64,000 nt of DNA. Origin: Amycolatopsis sp. DSM 110486 (lineage in GTDB: Bacteria; Actinomycetota; Actinomycetes; Mycobacteriales; Pseudonocardiaceae). Shown piece by piece: positions 34,033-45,319 of the stretch. The position numbers were made by a program, and so were the translations under genes. Under the pieces are notes generated by a model. It had not been told where the DNA came from, ran no database searches, and saw only the letters and a program-made list of their open reading frames with translations. Positions within the stretch are counted from its first letter, which is position 1, and each line of letters starts with the position of its first letter. Location: contig NZ_CP080519.1 in NCBI RefSeq assembly GCF_019468465.1, positions 9,045,001 to 9,109,000 on the forward strand, written 5' to 3'.

Positions 34033-36662
34033 CCCGATTGCCCGACCGCGGCGTCGTCGACCGCGCCGCACCGCTGAAGTTCACGTTCGACGGCCGGGAG
34101 CTGACCGGCTTCCGCGGCGACACCCTCGCTTCGGCCCTGCTCGCGAACGGCGTGCACCAGGTGGCCACGAGCATCAAGTACGGGCGCCCGCGCGGCATCC
34201 TCGCGGCCGGCGTCGAGGACGCGACCGCGCTCGTGCAGATCGAAGCGCCGTTCCCGGAGCCGATGCTCAGCGCGACCACCGTCGAGTTGTACGACGGCCT
34301 GGTCGCCCGCGGCCTGCCCGGTCAGGGCAAGCTCGCCGCCGAGCCCGACCCGGCCCGCTACGACGCCAAGCACATCCACTGCGACGTCCTGGTCGTCGGC
34401 GCCGGGCCGGCCGGGCTGGCCGCCGCGGCCGGCGCCTCCGGACGAGTGCTCCTGGTCGACGACCAGCCCGAGCCGAGCGGTGCGATCCCCGACGGCGTCC
34501 GGTTCCTCTCCCGCACGACGGCGTTCGGCGTGTACGACGACGGGTTCGTGCTGGCGCTGGAACGACGCGGCGAGAACGCGGCCCCCGAGCGGATCTCGCG
34601 CCAGCGCGTGTGGCGGATCCGCGCGAAACGGATCGTGCTCGCGACCGGCGCGCACGAGCGGCCCGTGGTGTTCCCGGACAACGACCGGCCCGGCATCATG
34701 CTCGCCGGCGCGGCGCGGACGTACCTGAACCGCTACGGCGTGCTCGCCGGGCGACGCGCGGTCGTGTTCACCACCAACGACAGCGCCTACGCGGCGGCTT
34801 TCGACCTCGCCGACGCCGGTGCGGAGATCACGGTGATCGCCGACGCGCGGGACACCGTGTCCGCTCGCCTGGGCGAAGACGCCGCGGCGCGGGGGATCGA
34901 AATCCGGACCGCGCACGGGGTCGTCGGCACCGCCGGGGGTGACCGCATCACATCGGCGGTCGTCGCGGAACTCGGGGCCACGCAAGGGGATCGCTTCGCC
35001 TGCGACCTGCTGCTCGTGTCCGGCGGCTGGAACCCGGCCGTGCACCTGTTCAGCCAGGCTCGCGGCACTCTGCGCTACGCACCCGAGCTCGGCGCGTACA
35101 TCCCGGACGGTGACCTGCCGGCCGTACGCGTGGTCGGCAGCGCGGCGGGGGAAGGCCTGCCGGAGGCGAAGGTGCTGTGGCAGGTGCCGGCGGCGGAGTC
35201 CGAAGTGGACACCCGATTCGTCGACCTGCAGCGCGACGCCACCGTGTCCGACGTCCTGCGCGCGACCGGCGCCGGCCTGCGGTCGCTGGAGCACGTGAAG
35301 CGCTACACGACCATCGGCACCGCGCACGACCAGGGCAAGACGTCCGGGCCGCTCGCCGCGGGCATCACCGCCGAGGCGCTCGGGTGGGACCTGGCCGGGC
35401 AGCGGCCGACGACGTTCCGCCCGCCCTACACCTCCGTGTCGTTCGCCGCGCTGGCCGGGCGCAACCGCGGCGACCTGCACGACCCGGTGCGGGTGACGGC
35501 GCTGCACCCGTGGCACGTCGAGCACGGCGCGGAGTTCGAGAACGTCGGCCAGTGGAAGCGGCCGTGGTACTACCCGCGGCCCGGGGAGGACCTGGAAACG
35601 GCCGTGCTGCGTGAATGCCGCGCCGCCCGTACCGGCGTCGCGCTGATGGACGGCTCCACGCTGGGCAAGATCGACGTGCAGGGCCCGGACGCCGCGGCGT
35701 TCCTCGACCTGCTTTACACGAACCTGATGAGCTCGCTCAAGGTCGGCCGCATCCGCTACGGAGTGATGTGCGGGGTCGACGGCATGGTCATCGACGACGG
35801 CACCGTGATCCGCGTGGCCGAGGACCGGTTCCTCGTCACCACGACCACCGGCAACGCGGCGATGGTGCTGGAGTGGATGGAGGAGTGGCTGCAGACGGAG
35901 TGGCCGCACCTGCGCGTGTTCGCCACGTCGGTGACCGAGCATTGGGCCACGATCCCGCTCGTCGGCCCGCGCTCCCGCGCCGTGCTCGCGAAGGTGGCGC
36001 CCGGGCTTGACGTGGCGAACGACGCCTTCGGGTTCATGACCTGGCAGGACGCGGTGGTCGCCGGAATCGACGCCCGCGTCTGCCGGATCAGCTTCTCCGG
36101 TGAGCTGGCGTACGAGATCAATGTGCCCTCGTGGTACGGGATCACGCTGTGGGAAGCGCTGCTGACGGCCGGCGCCGAGGACGGGATCACGCCGTACGGC
36201 ACGGAAACCATGCACGTGCTGCGCGCCGAGAAGGGCTACCCGATCATCGGCCAGGAGACCGACGCGACGGTGACCCCGCAGGACCTCGGCATGAGCTGGG
36301 CCGTGTCGAAGAAGAAGCCCGACTTCCTCGGGAAGAGGTCCTTCACGCGTGCGGAGAACCTGCGGCCCGACCGCAAACAGCTCGTCGGCCTGCTGCCGCA
36401 GGACCCGGCCGTGCTGCTGCCGGAGGGTTCGCAGCTCATCGAGTCCGACCACGTGCCCGAGCCGCCGGTGCGCATGCTCGGCCACGTGACGTCGAGCTAC
36501 CGCAGCGCCGCGCTGGGCCGCACGTTCGCCCTCGCGCTCGTGCGGTCCGGGCGGGAACGCGTCGGCCAGACGCTGTACGTGCCGGTCGGCGAAGCCGTGG
36601 TGCCGGTGACCGTGACGGAATCCGTGCTGTTCGACAAGGAGGGGACCCGTCGTGACGGCTGA
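34029..36662 (+). CDS. soxA: Sarcosine oxidase subunit alpha
   Basis: An 877-residue subunit, somewhat shorter than the roughly 965 residues of corynebacterial SoxA. The N-terminal FTFDGRELTGFRGDTLASALLANGV is a ferredoxin-like domain. A dinucleotide-binding module follows with VLVVGAGPAGLAAAAGA and LATGAHERPVVFPDNDRPGIMLAGA. A C-terminal aminomethyltransferase-like domain, about residues 490-870, binds tetrahydrofolate and receives the methyl-derived one-carbon unit. Together with SoxB it makes glycine, H2O2 and 5,10-methylene-THF from sarcosine. It overlaps soxD by four bases and soxG by eleven. Confidence 0.95.
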   Translation: MTRLPDRGVVDRAAPLKFTFDGRELTGFRGDTLASALLANGVHQVATSIKYGRPRGILAAGVEDATALVQIEAPFPEPMLSATTVELYDGLVARGLPGQGKLAAEPDPARYDAKHIHCDVLVVGAGPAGLAAAAGASGRVLLVDDQPEPSGAIPDGVRFLSRTTAFGVYDDGFVLALERRGENAAPERISRQRVWRIRAKRIVLATGAHERPVVFPDNDRPGIMLAGAARTYLNRYGVLAGRRAVVFTTNDSAYAAAFDLADAGAEITVIADARDTVSARLGEDAAARGIEIRTAHGVVGTAGGDRITSAVVAELGATQGDRFACDLLLVSGGWNPAVHLFSQARGTLRYAPELGAYIPDGDLPAVRVVGSAAGEGLPEAKVLWQVPAAESEVDTRFVDLQRDATVSDVLRATGAGLRSLEHVKRYTTIGTAHDQGKTSGPLAAGITAEALGWDLAGQRPTTFRPPYTSVSFAALAGRNRGDLHDPVRVTALHPWHVEHGAEFENVGQWKRPWYYPRPGEDLETAVLRECRAARTGVALMDGSTLGKIDVQGPDAAAFLDLLYTNLMSSLKVGRIRYGVMCGVDGMVIDDGTVIRVAEDRFLVTTTTGNAAMVLEWMEEWLQTEWPHLRVFATSVTEHWATIPLVGPRSRAVLAKVAPGLDVANDAFGFMTWQDAVVAGIDARVCRISFSGELAYEINVPSWYGITLWEALLTAGAEDGITPYGTETMHVLRAEKGYPIIGQETDATVTPQDLGMSWAVSKKKPDFLGKRSFTRAENLRPDRKQLVGLLPQDPAVLLPEGSQLIESDHVPEPPVRMLGHVTSSYRSAALGRTFALALVRSGRERVGQTLYVPVGEAVVPVTVTESVLFDKEGTRRDG

Positions 36663-37226
36663 CCTGATGCGCCGTGCCCCGTTCGCGGACCACGCGGCCG
36701 CGCTGGCCGCCCTCGCGCCCGCCGTGATCGCGGAGGAACGGCCGTTCCTGACGCAGCTCACCGTGCGGGTGCGCGAAGGCCATGACGCCGTGGGGGAGCT
36801 GCTCGGGGTGCCGTTGCCGGCCCAGCCGTGCACCTTCACGTCCGGCCGCGGGCCGTTCGGCGCCGTGGACGTGCTGTGGCTGGGGCCGGACGAGTACCTG
36901 GTCCTCGCCGGACCCGGCGCGGTGACCGAGACGGATCTGCGGCCGGCGATCGTGGTCGGGGCGGTGACCGATACGTCGGCGCAGCGCACCACCGTCCGGC
37001 TGGCCGGGCCGGCGGTGCGCGACGTGCTCGCGCACGGCTGCGCGATCGACCTGGACCCGGCAGTGTCGCCGCCCGGGACCTGCGTGCAGACGTTGCTGGC
37101 CCGCACCGGAATCGTGCTGCTGGTCCGCGAGGCCGGTGAGTTCACCGTGCTCGTGCGCCAGTCCTTCGCGCGCTACTTCGCCGCGTGGCTGGCCGACGCC
37201 GCCACCGAGTACACCGAGGAGGCACC

Positions 37227-37242
<16 letters not shown>
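36652..37242 (+). CDS. soxG: Sarcosine oxidase subunit gamma
   Basis: A 196-residue gamma subunit with a GcvT-like fold: FLTQLTVRVREG, VLWLGPDEYLVLAGPG, DTSAQRTTVRLAGPAVRDVLAHGCAIDL and a terminal FTVLVRQSFARYFAAWLADA. It is a non-catalytic partner completing the alpha-beta-gamma-delta complex. It overlaps both neighbours, consistent with stoichiometric coupled synthesis. Confidence 0.93.
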
Positions 37243-40527
<3,285 letters not shown>

Positions 40528-40539
40528 GAGGGGATTTCC

Positions 40540-41019
40540 GTGCGGGATCAGATCATGAGCGAGTTCCTGAAGTCCCTGGCGACGCCGCCGGTGGGGTCCG
40601 CGGTGCCGGCCGGCGGGACCGTCGCGGCCCTCGCGTTGGCTCAGGCAGCGGCCCTGCTGACGCGCACCGGCGGCGGCGATGGCGGCAGTTGGCTGCACGG
40701 GCTGCGGCTGGCCGAGCAGGACGCGTTCGCGGTGCGGACGTCGGATCTCGACGCCTGGCGGCCTCCGGCGGACGTGATCACCGCGGCGGCCTCTGTGCTG
40801 GCGACGGCCGAACGGCGGCTGCCCGAGGTGAGCGGCGCGGCGCTGCTCGACGTGGCGGCCGCGGCGGAGGCGGTGCGCTCGGCCGTGGTGATCGCGCGGG
40901 TGGCGATCGAGAGCCGCACGGGTTCGGTGCCGGCGCTGGAGGTGGACGAACTCGTGTCGCGGGCGGAGCGGATCACGGAGGCGGTGCGGAGTGGCTTAAC
41001 TAACCAACTGGTTGGTTGA
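40540..41019 (+). CDS. Cyclodeaminase/methenyl-THF cyclohydrolase family protein (FTCD_C-like)
   Basis: A 159-residue all-helical protein with the opening MSEFLKSLATPPVGSAVPAGGTVAALALAQAAALL. It matches the FTCD C-terminal/FchA family, in which a Pro-Gly-Gly-Gly-Ser turn near the N-terminus is typical (here P-A-G-G-T). Members interconvert 5,10-methenyl-THF and 10-formyl-THF. As last gene of the operon it could feed PurU with 10-formyl-THF derived from methylene-THF. It is shorter than the usual 200 residues and the active-site turn is altered, so activity is uncertain. Start is GTG 40540 after GAGAGGGG; ATG 40555 is an alternative. Confidence 0.75.
   Translation: MRDQIMSEFLKSLATPPVGSAVPAGGTVAALALAQAAALLTRTGGGDGGSWLHGLRLAEQDAFAVRTSDLDAWRPPADVITAAASVLATAERRLPEVSGAALLDVAAAAEAVRSAVVIARVAIESRTGSVPALEVDELVSRAERITEAVRSGLTNQLVG
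41002..41017. promoter_or_regulatory. TetR-type operator upstream of the SDR gene
   Basis: AACCAAC-TG-GTTGGTT is a perfect inverted repeat with 7-base arms, overlapping the 3' end of the cyclohydrolase-like gene and the -35 box (TTGACG, 41016-41021). Confidence 0.6.
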
Positions 41020-41044
41020 CGAACGTCCGGGATCGGTGTCTGAT
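41016..41044 (+). promoter_or_regulatory. Promoter of the SDR gene
   Basis: TTGACG, a 17-base spacer and TCTGAT (41039-41044) give a plausible sigma-70 promoter, partly covered by the palindrome at 41002-41017. Confidence 0.45.
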
Positions 41045-41077
41045 GGAGAGGTAGGCACGAACTCCCGGAAGGCACTC

Positions 41078-41914
41078 ATGTCCAAGACCTGGCTCATCAC
41101 CGGCAGCTCCCGCGGCTTCGGGCGGGAGCTGGCGAAAGCAGTCCTCGACCACGGCGACCGGCTCGTCGCGACCGCTCGCAAGCCCGAACAGCTCGACGAC
41201 CTCGTCGCCCAGTACGGCGACCGCGTGCGCGCCATCGCCCTCGACGTCACCGACCCGGCGGCCGCCCGCGCGGCCGTGCAGGCGGCGGTGGACGCGTTCG
41301 GCTCGCTCGACGTCGTGGTGAACAACGCCGGCTACGCCAACTCCGCACCCATCGAAGAAATGTCCGACGACGACTTCCGCGCCCAGGTGGACGCTAACTT
41401 CTACGGCGTCGTCAACGTCACCAAGGCCGCCCTGCCGATCCTGCGTGCCCAGCGCTCGGGGCACGTCGTGCAGTTCTCGTCGGTCGGCGGCCGCGTCGGC
41501 GGATCGCCCGGCATGGGCGCGTACCAGGCCGCGAAGTTCGCGGTCGAGGGCTTCTCGGAGGTGCTGGCCAACGAGGTCGCCCCCTTCGGCGTCAAGGTCC
41601 TCATCATCGAGCCCGGCGCGTTCCGCACCGACTGGGCCGGCTCGTCCATGCGCGTCGACCCGGTGACCCCCGACTACGACGAAACCGTCGGCGCGATGAA
41701 CCGCCGCCGCACCGACTCCGCCACCTGGCCCGGCGACCCCGCCCGCGCCGCCAAGATCATCGTCGACGTCGTCGACCACGCCGCCCCGCCCCGCCGCCTC
41801 CTGCTGGGCGCCGGCGCGGTGGAACTGGCCGCACGGTCTTCGGCGGAACGCGCGGCTGAGGCCGAGAAGTGGGCCGACGTGAGCCGCTCGGCGGACTTCC
41901 CTCCGGGCGAGTGA
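41078..41914 (+). CDS. Short-chain dehydrogenase/reductase
   Basis: A 278-residue classical SDR. The cofactor motif TGSSRGFG lies near residue 9, then NNAGYAN, the catalytic Ser in FSSVGGRVGG and YxxxK as AYQAAKFAVEG. The Arg residues of ATARKPEQ suggest NADP preference. The sequence resembles oxidoreductases of unknown substrate that are commonly controlled by TetR repressors, and a TetR-type palindrome lies over its promoter. ATG 41078 has GGAAGG upstream. It is not part of the sarcosine operon by promoter logic, though only 58 bases separate them. Confidence 0.88.
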   Translation: MSKTWLITGSSRGFGRELAKAVLDHGDRLVATARKPEQLDDLVAQYGDRVRAIALDVTDPAAARAAVQAAVDAFGSLDVVVNNAGYANSAPIEEMSDDDFRAQVDANFYGVVNVTKAALPILRAQRSGHVVQFSSVGGRVGGSPGMGAYQAAKFAVEGFSEVLANEVAPFGVKVLIIEPGAFRTDWAGSSMRVDPVTPDYDETVGAMNRRRTDSATWPGDPARAAKIIVDVVDHAAPPRRLLLGAGAVELAARSSAERAAEAEKWADVSRSADFPPGE

Positions 41915-41956
41915 TTTCCGGCCCTTCGAAGGACCCGCGGCGCCGGCGCGGAGCAC

Positions 41957-41962
41957 TAGCAT
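41957..41962 (+). promoter_or_regulatory. Leaderless -10 element for the leader ORF and alcohol dehydrogenase
   Basis: TAGCAT lies exactly seven bases before the ATG at 41970. Confidence 0.55.
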
Positions 41963-41969
41963 CGGTCGC

Positions 41970-41999
41970 ATGAGTCGACGTGCTGGGCCGAACCGGTGA
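41970..41999 (+). CDS. Nine-residue leader ORF overlapping the dehydrogenase start
   Basis: ATG AGT CGA CGT GCT GGG CCG AAC CGG TGA encodes MSRRAGPNR. The ATG is positioned for a leaderless transcript, and the TGA overlaps the GTG start of the downstream gene, which has no evident ribosome-binding site. It looks like a device to deliver ribosomes by termination-reinitiation. Confidence 0.45.
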   Translation: MSRRAGPNR

Positions 42000-43000
42000 A
42001 GGCCTTCGTCGTCACCGGGCCCGGCGAGGCCGGGGTGGCCGAGGTGCCGGAGCCGGTCGCGGTGATGGGCGAGGTCGTGGTGGCCGTGGAGCGCGCGGGG
42101 GTGTGCGGTACGGACTTCGAGTTCTTCACCGGCGAGATGCATTACCTCGGCGACGGCCAGGCGCGCTACCCGATGCGGATCGGGCACGAGTGGTGCGGCA
42201 CCGTGGTCGAGACGGGTGAGGGCGTGCATCCCGCGTGGGTGGGGCGGCGGGTCGTCGGCGACACGATGCTCGGGTGCGGCCACTGCCGGCGGTGCCGCAA
42301 CGGCCACCAGCACGTGTGCGCGGACCGGCAGGAAGTCGGGATCCGCGGTGGGCGGGCCGGGGCGCTGGCGGAGAAGATCGCGGTGCCGGTGACGTCGCTG
42401 CACGAGCTGCCCCCGCACCTCGACCCGACGGCGGGCGCGCTGGTCGAGCCGGGCGGGAACGCGCTGCGGGCGGCGCAAGCCGCGTTGGGCGAGAAGGACG
42501 GCATGCGGGTCGCGGTCTACGGGCCGGGCACGATCGGGCTGCTCACCGCGATGTTCCTGCGCGCGGCCGGCGCCGAGGTCCACCTGGTCGGCGCCACGGC
42601 CGACTCGATCGCCTTCGCGCGTGAGCTGGGGTTCTCCGCGGCCGCCGAGCCACCTGCGTCGCCGGTGGACGCGGTCGTGGACGCCACCAGCGACCCGGCC
42701 GTCCCGGCGGCCGCGCTGGAGCTGGTGGAGCCGTCGGGCCGGATCGTCTACATCGGACTCGCCGGTGAGCCCAGCGGGATCGACACGCGGCTGCTGGCCC
42801 TCAAGGACGTGACCGCCGTCGGGATCCTCAGCGCGTCGCCCGGCCTCGAGGCGGCGATCGACCGCTACGCCGACGGGGATGTCGACCCACGGCCGATCGT
42901 CGCGGCGACGGTCGGGCTCCACGAGGTCGCCGACGTCTTCGCCGGACGCCGCCCGCCGGGCGCGGGGCCGAAGATCCTGGTCGACCCGAACCGGACGTGA
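41996..43000 (+). CDS. Zinc-dependent alcohol dehydrogenase (MDR family)
   Basis: A 334-residue medium-chain dehydrogenase. The catalytic zinc ligands are in AGVCGTDFE and GHEWCG. The structural zinc cysteines are in CGHCRRCRNGHQHVC. The Rossmann motif reads VAVYGPGTIGLL, and the catalytic domain resumes at the C-terminus. Threonine, sorbitol or other polyol dehydrogenases share this layout, so the substrate is open. The GTG start overlaps a nine-residue leader ORF. A strong stem-loop follows the stop, before the convergent GH3 gene. Confidence 0.88.
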   Translation: MKAFVVTGPGEAGVAEVPEPVAVMGEVVVAVERAGVCGTDFEFFTGEMHYLGDGQARYPMRIGHEWCGTVVETGEGVHPAWVGRRVVGDTMLGCGHCRRCRNGHQHVCADRQEVGIRGGRAGALAEKIAVPVTSLHELPPHLDPTAGALVEPGGNALRAAQAALGEKDGMRVAVYGPGTIGLLTAMFLRAAGAEVHLVGATADSIAFARELGFSAAAEPPASPVDAVVDATSDPAVPAAALELVEPSGRIVYIGLAGEPSGIDTRLLALKDVTAVGILSASPGLEAAIDRYADGDVDPRPIVAATVGLHEVADVFAGRRPPGAGPKILVDPNRT

Positions 43001-43003
43001 AGG

Positions 43004-43046
43004 CCGGTCCGTGGGCATGGGTCGGGGGACCGCGCCCACGGACCGG
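43004..43046. terminator. Bidirectional stem-loop between convergent genes
   Basis: CCGGTCCGTGGGC (43004-43016) and GCCCACGGACCGG (43034-43046) form a perfect 13-base stem with a 17-base loop, filling the 48-base gap between the alcohol dehydrogenase and GH3 stops. Confidence 0.8.
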
Positions 43047-43048
43047 GG

Positions 43049-44485
43049 TCAGGCGAGGTACTCCGCGGCCGCGCGCAGGCTCACGTACGAGCCGCTGAAC
43101 GTGTCGATCCGCGGCCCCGTGCTCGACGGTCCGGGCACGCCGGTCTCGACGCGGATGTAGTCCACATCGGACAGTTCCGCGAGGAACGCGAGCACCGCCG
43201 GGTGCCGGTGTGCCTCGCGCGTCACCACGACCACGCTCGCGAAGTCACGAGCCTCCGAACGCACGGACACGGCGTCCGCCGGGGACACCGTCAACGCGCG
43301 GGTGCCCGGCACCAGTTCCGTCAGGTGCGGGCCCAGGCCCCACGGCATCGGCCCGGCCGCGATCGTCGGGTCGGTGCTCACGTCGACGACCAGCGGCGCA
43401 CCCGCCAGCCGCGGCGAGCCCTGGAACCGCAGGGCCGCGCGAGCCGCCGAGAGGCCCAGCGCGTAGTCGACCGGCTGCGGCTCGGCGGGCGTCGGCGAGG
43501 TGCCCAGCGCCGCCGTCCGGGCGGCCGCGTCCGCGAGCCGTTCCGCGGACAGCGTCCCGTCCGAAACCGCGGCCACGATCGCAGAGGTGATGGCGTCCAA
43601 CGTGTCCGCCTCGAACGCCGCCCCGCCGATGCACAACGCGTCCGCGCCCGCGGCCAGCGCGCGGACAGCCGCGCCGCCGAGCCCGTCGTGCCGGCCGTAG
43701 GAGCCGGAGACCGCGCCCATCTCCAGCGCGTCTGTGATCACCGCGCCGTCGAAGCCCAGCTCGCCACGCAGCACCTCGGTGAGCGCGACACGGTTCAAAG
43801 TCGCCGGTTCGTCGCCCCACGCGCGGACCACCAGGTGGCCCGACATGATCGACCGCACGCCCGCCGAGATCGCCGCGGCGAACGGCACGAGCTCGATCTC
43901 CCGCAGTTCGTCGACCGTCCGCGGCAGCACAGGCAGCGAAACGTGCGAATCCTCCGTCGCCGCACCATGGCCGGGGAAGTGCTTCGCACACGCGGCCACG
44001 CCGTACTTCTGCAGCCCCGTCACGAATGCCGCGACGTGCGGCGACGCTTTCGCCGGGTCCGACCCGAACGCGCGGACCCCGATGATCGGGTCCTCCGCCG
44101 CGAGCGTGAGGTCCGCGCACGGCGCCAGGTTCACCGTCACGCCGCACGCGGCCAGCCGCTCGCCGAGCGCCGCCGCGACCGCCGTGGTGAGCTCCGGGTC
44201 GTCGGCCGCGCCCAGCGCGAGCGGGCCGGGCACGAACGAGCCGGTGTTCACGTCGAGGCGGGTGACGTCGCCGCCCTCCTCGTCGATGCCGACCACCACG
44301 TCGTCGCGTTCGGCCCGCAGCGCCGAGGTCAACGCCGCCACCTGCTCGTCGTCGACCACGTTGCGCCCGAACAGGATCACGCCGCCGAGGCCCTCGCCCA
44401 GGCGCCGCCGCAACCAGTCCGGCGCCGTCGTGCCCGCGAAACCGGGCAGCAGCACCGCTTCCGCCCCAGCCCGAGGATCAGTCAT
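43049..44485 (-). CDS. Glycoside hydrolase family 3, beta-N-acetylhexosaminidase (NagZ/DasD-like)
   Basis: A 478-residue GH3 enzyme cleaving terminal N-acetylglucosamine from chito-oligosaccharides or muropeptides. The NagZ-type loop KHFPGHGAATEDSH supplies the catalytic His/Asp pair. VITDALEMGAVSG carries the Asp nucleophile. GIDEEGGDVTRL and GVRAFGSDP are also conserved. No signal peptide is visible, so it acts in the cytoplasm on imported sugar. It is the fourth gene of the das-like operon, three bases after the permease, the position dasD takes in Streptomyces. Confidence 0.9.
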   Translation of the reverse strand: MTDPRAGAEAVLLPGFAGTTAPDWLRRRLGEGLGGVILFGRNVVDDEQVAALTSALRAERDDVVVGIDEEGGDVTRLDVNTGSFVPGPLALGAADDPELTTAVAAALGERLAACGVTVNLAPCADLTLAAEDPIIGVRAFGSDPAKASPHVAAFVTGLQKYGVAACAKHFPGHGAATEDSHVSLPVLPRTVDELREIELVPFAAAISAGVRSIMSGHLVVRAWGDEPATLNRVALTEVLRGELGFDGAVITDALEMGAVSGSYGRHDGLGGAAVRALAAGADALCIGGAAFEADTLDAITSAIVAAVSDGTLSAERLADAAARTAALGTSPTPAEPQPVDYALGLSAARAALRFQGSPRLAGAPLVVDVSTDPTIAAGPMPWGLGPHLTELVPGTRALTVSPADAVSVRSEARDFASVVVVTREAHRHPAVLAFLAELSDVDYIRVETGVPGPSSTGPRIDTFSGSYVSLRAAAEYLA

Positions 44486-44488
44486 CGC

Positions 44489-45319
44489 TCACCCCTTCAC
44501 CGCGCCGGCGGTCAGGCCGGACACCAGCTTGCGCTGCACGATCAGGAAGAAGATCAGCGCCGGCACCGCGTACACCGCCGAAGCCGCCATGATCGCACCC
44601 CAGTCGACCGAGAACGCGGTCCTGAACGACGAGAGCCACACCGGCAGCGTCTGCTTGTTCGGGTCGTGGATGAACACCAGCGCGAACAGGAACTCGTTCC
44701 ACGCGGTGATGAAGCTGAACACCGAGGTGGTCACCAGCCCCGGCCCGAGCAGGGGCAGCGTCACGCGGCGGAACGCGCCCGCGCGGCTGCAGCCGTCGAT
44801 CATGGCCGACTCTTCGAGGTCGTACGGGATGCCGTTGATGAAGCCGTAGAGCATCCAGACGGTGAAGGGCAGCGACGTCGCGAAGTACACCAGCAGCAGC
44901 GAAGGCAGCGTGTCGAGCAGCCCGATGTCACGCATCAGCAGGTACATGGGGATGAACAGCGCCGAGAGCGGTGCCAGCTGCGCGACCAGGATCAGCAGCA
45001 GGAACCCCTTGCGCCCGCGGAAGCGGAACCGCGCGAGCGGGATCGCCGCCAGCACCCCGACCACGAGGGCCGCGATCACGGCGCCGAGGGTGACGATGAG
45101 GCTGTTGGTCAGGTACGTCACGAACCCCGGCTTGGTGAGCGCGGAGACGAAGTTCTCGAGCGTTGCCGAGGAGGGGAGCAGGTCGTACTTCGGCGCGAGC
45201 ACCTCGCCGGGCGTCTTCAGCGACGTGGTGAACATCCAGTACGTCGGGAAGAAGAACACCAGCGCGATGAGCACGCCGACCACCGAGAGCGTGATCCGCT
45301 GGGTCAGGGACTTCTTCAC
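44489..45319 (-). CDS. dasC: Amino-sugar ABC transporter permease (DasC-like)
   Basis: A 276-residue MalG-type permease with six predicted membrane segments. The EAA loop is EESAMIDGCSRAGAFRRVTLP, and the tail SGLTAGAVKG is typical of the class. The ATG overlaps the DasB-like stop (ATGA). With the DasB-like protein it would form the channel for chitobiose or N-acetylglucosamine; this assignment rests on gene order, the GH3 partner and the DasR-like operators rather than on the permease itself. Confidence 0.82.
   Translation of the reverse strand: MKKSLTQRITLSVVGVLIALVFFFPTYWMFTTSLKTPGEVLAPKYDLLPSSATLENFVSALTKPGFVTYLTNSLIVTLGAVIAALVVGVLAAIPLARFRFRGRKGFLLLILVAQLAPLSALFIPMYLLMRDIGLLDTLPSLLLVYFATSLPFTVWMLYGFINGIPYDLEESAMIDGCSRAGAFRRVTLPLLGPGLVTTSVFSFITAWNEFLFALVFIHDPNKQTLPVWLSSFRTAFSVDWGAIMAASAVYAVPALIFFLIVQRKLVSGLTAGAVKG

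Noticed and set aside
33996..37145. Minus-strand open frame of about 1,050 codons opposite the sox genes
   Set aside because: It mirrors soxD-soxA-soxG codon structure. The predicted protein is a His/Arg/Val/Gly-rich mix without domains, which is the usual antisense artefact in high-GC DNA.
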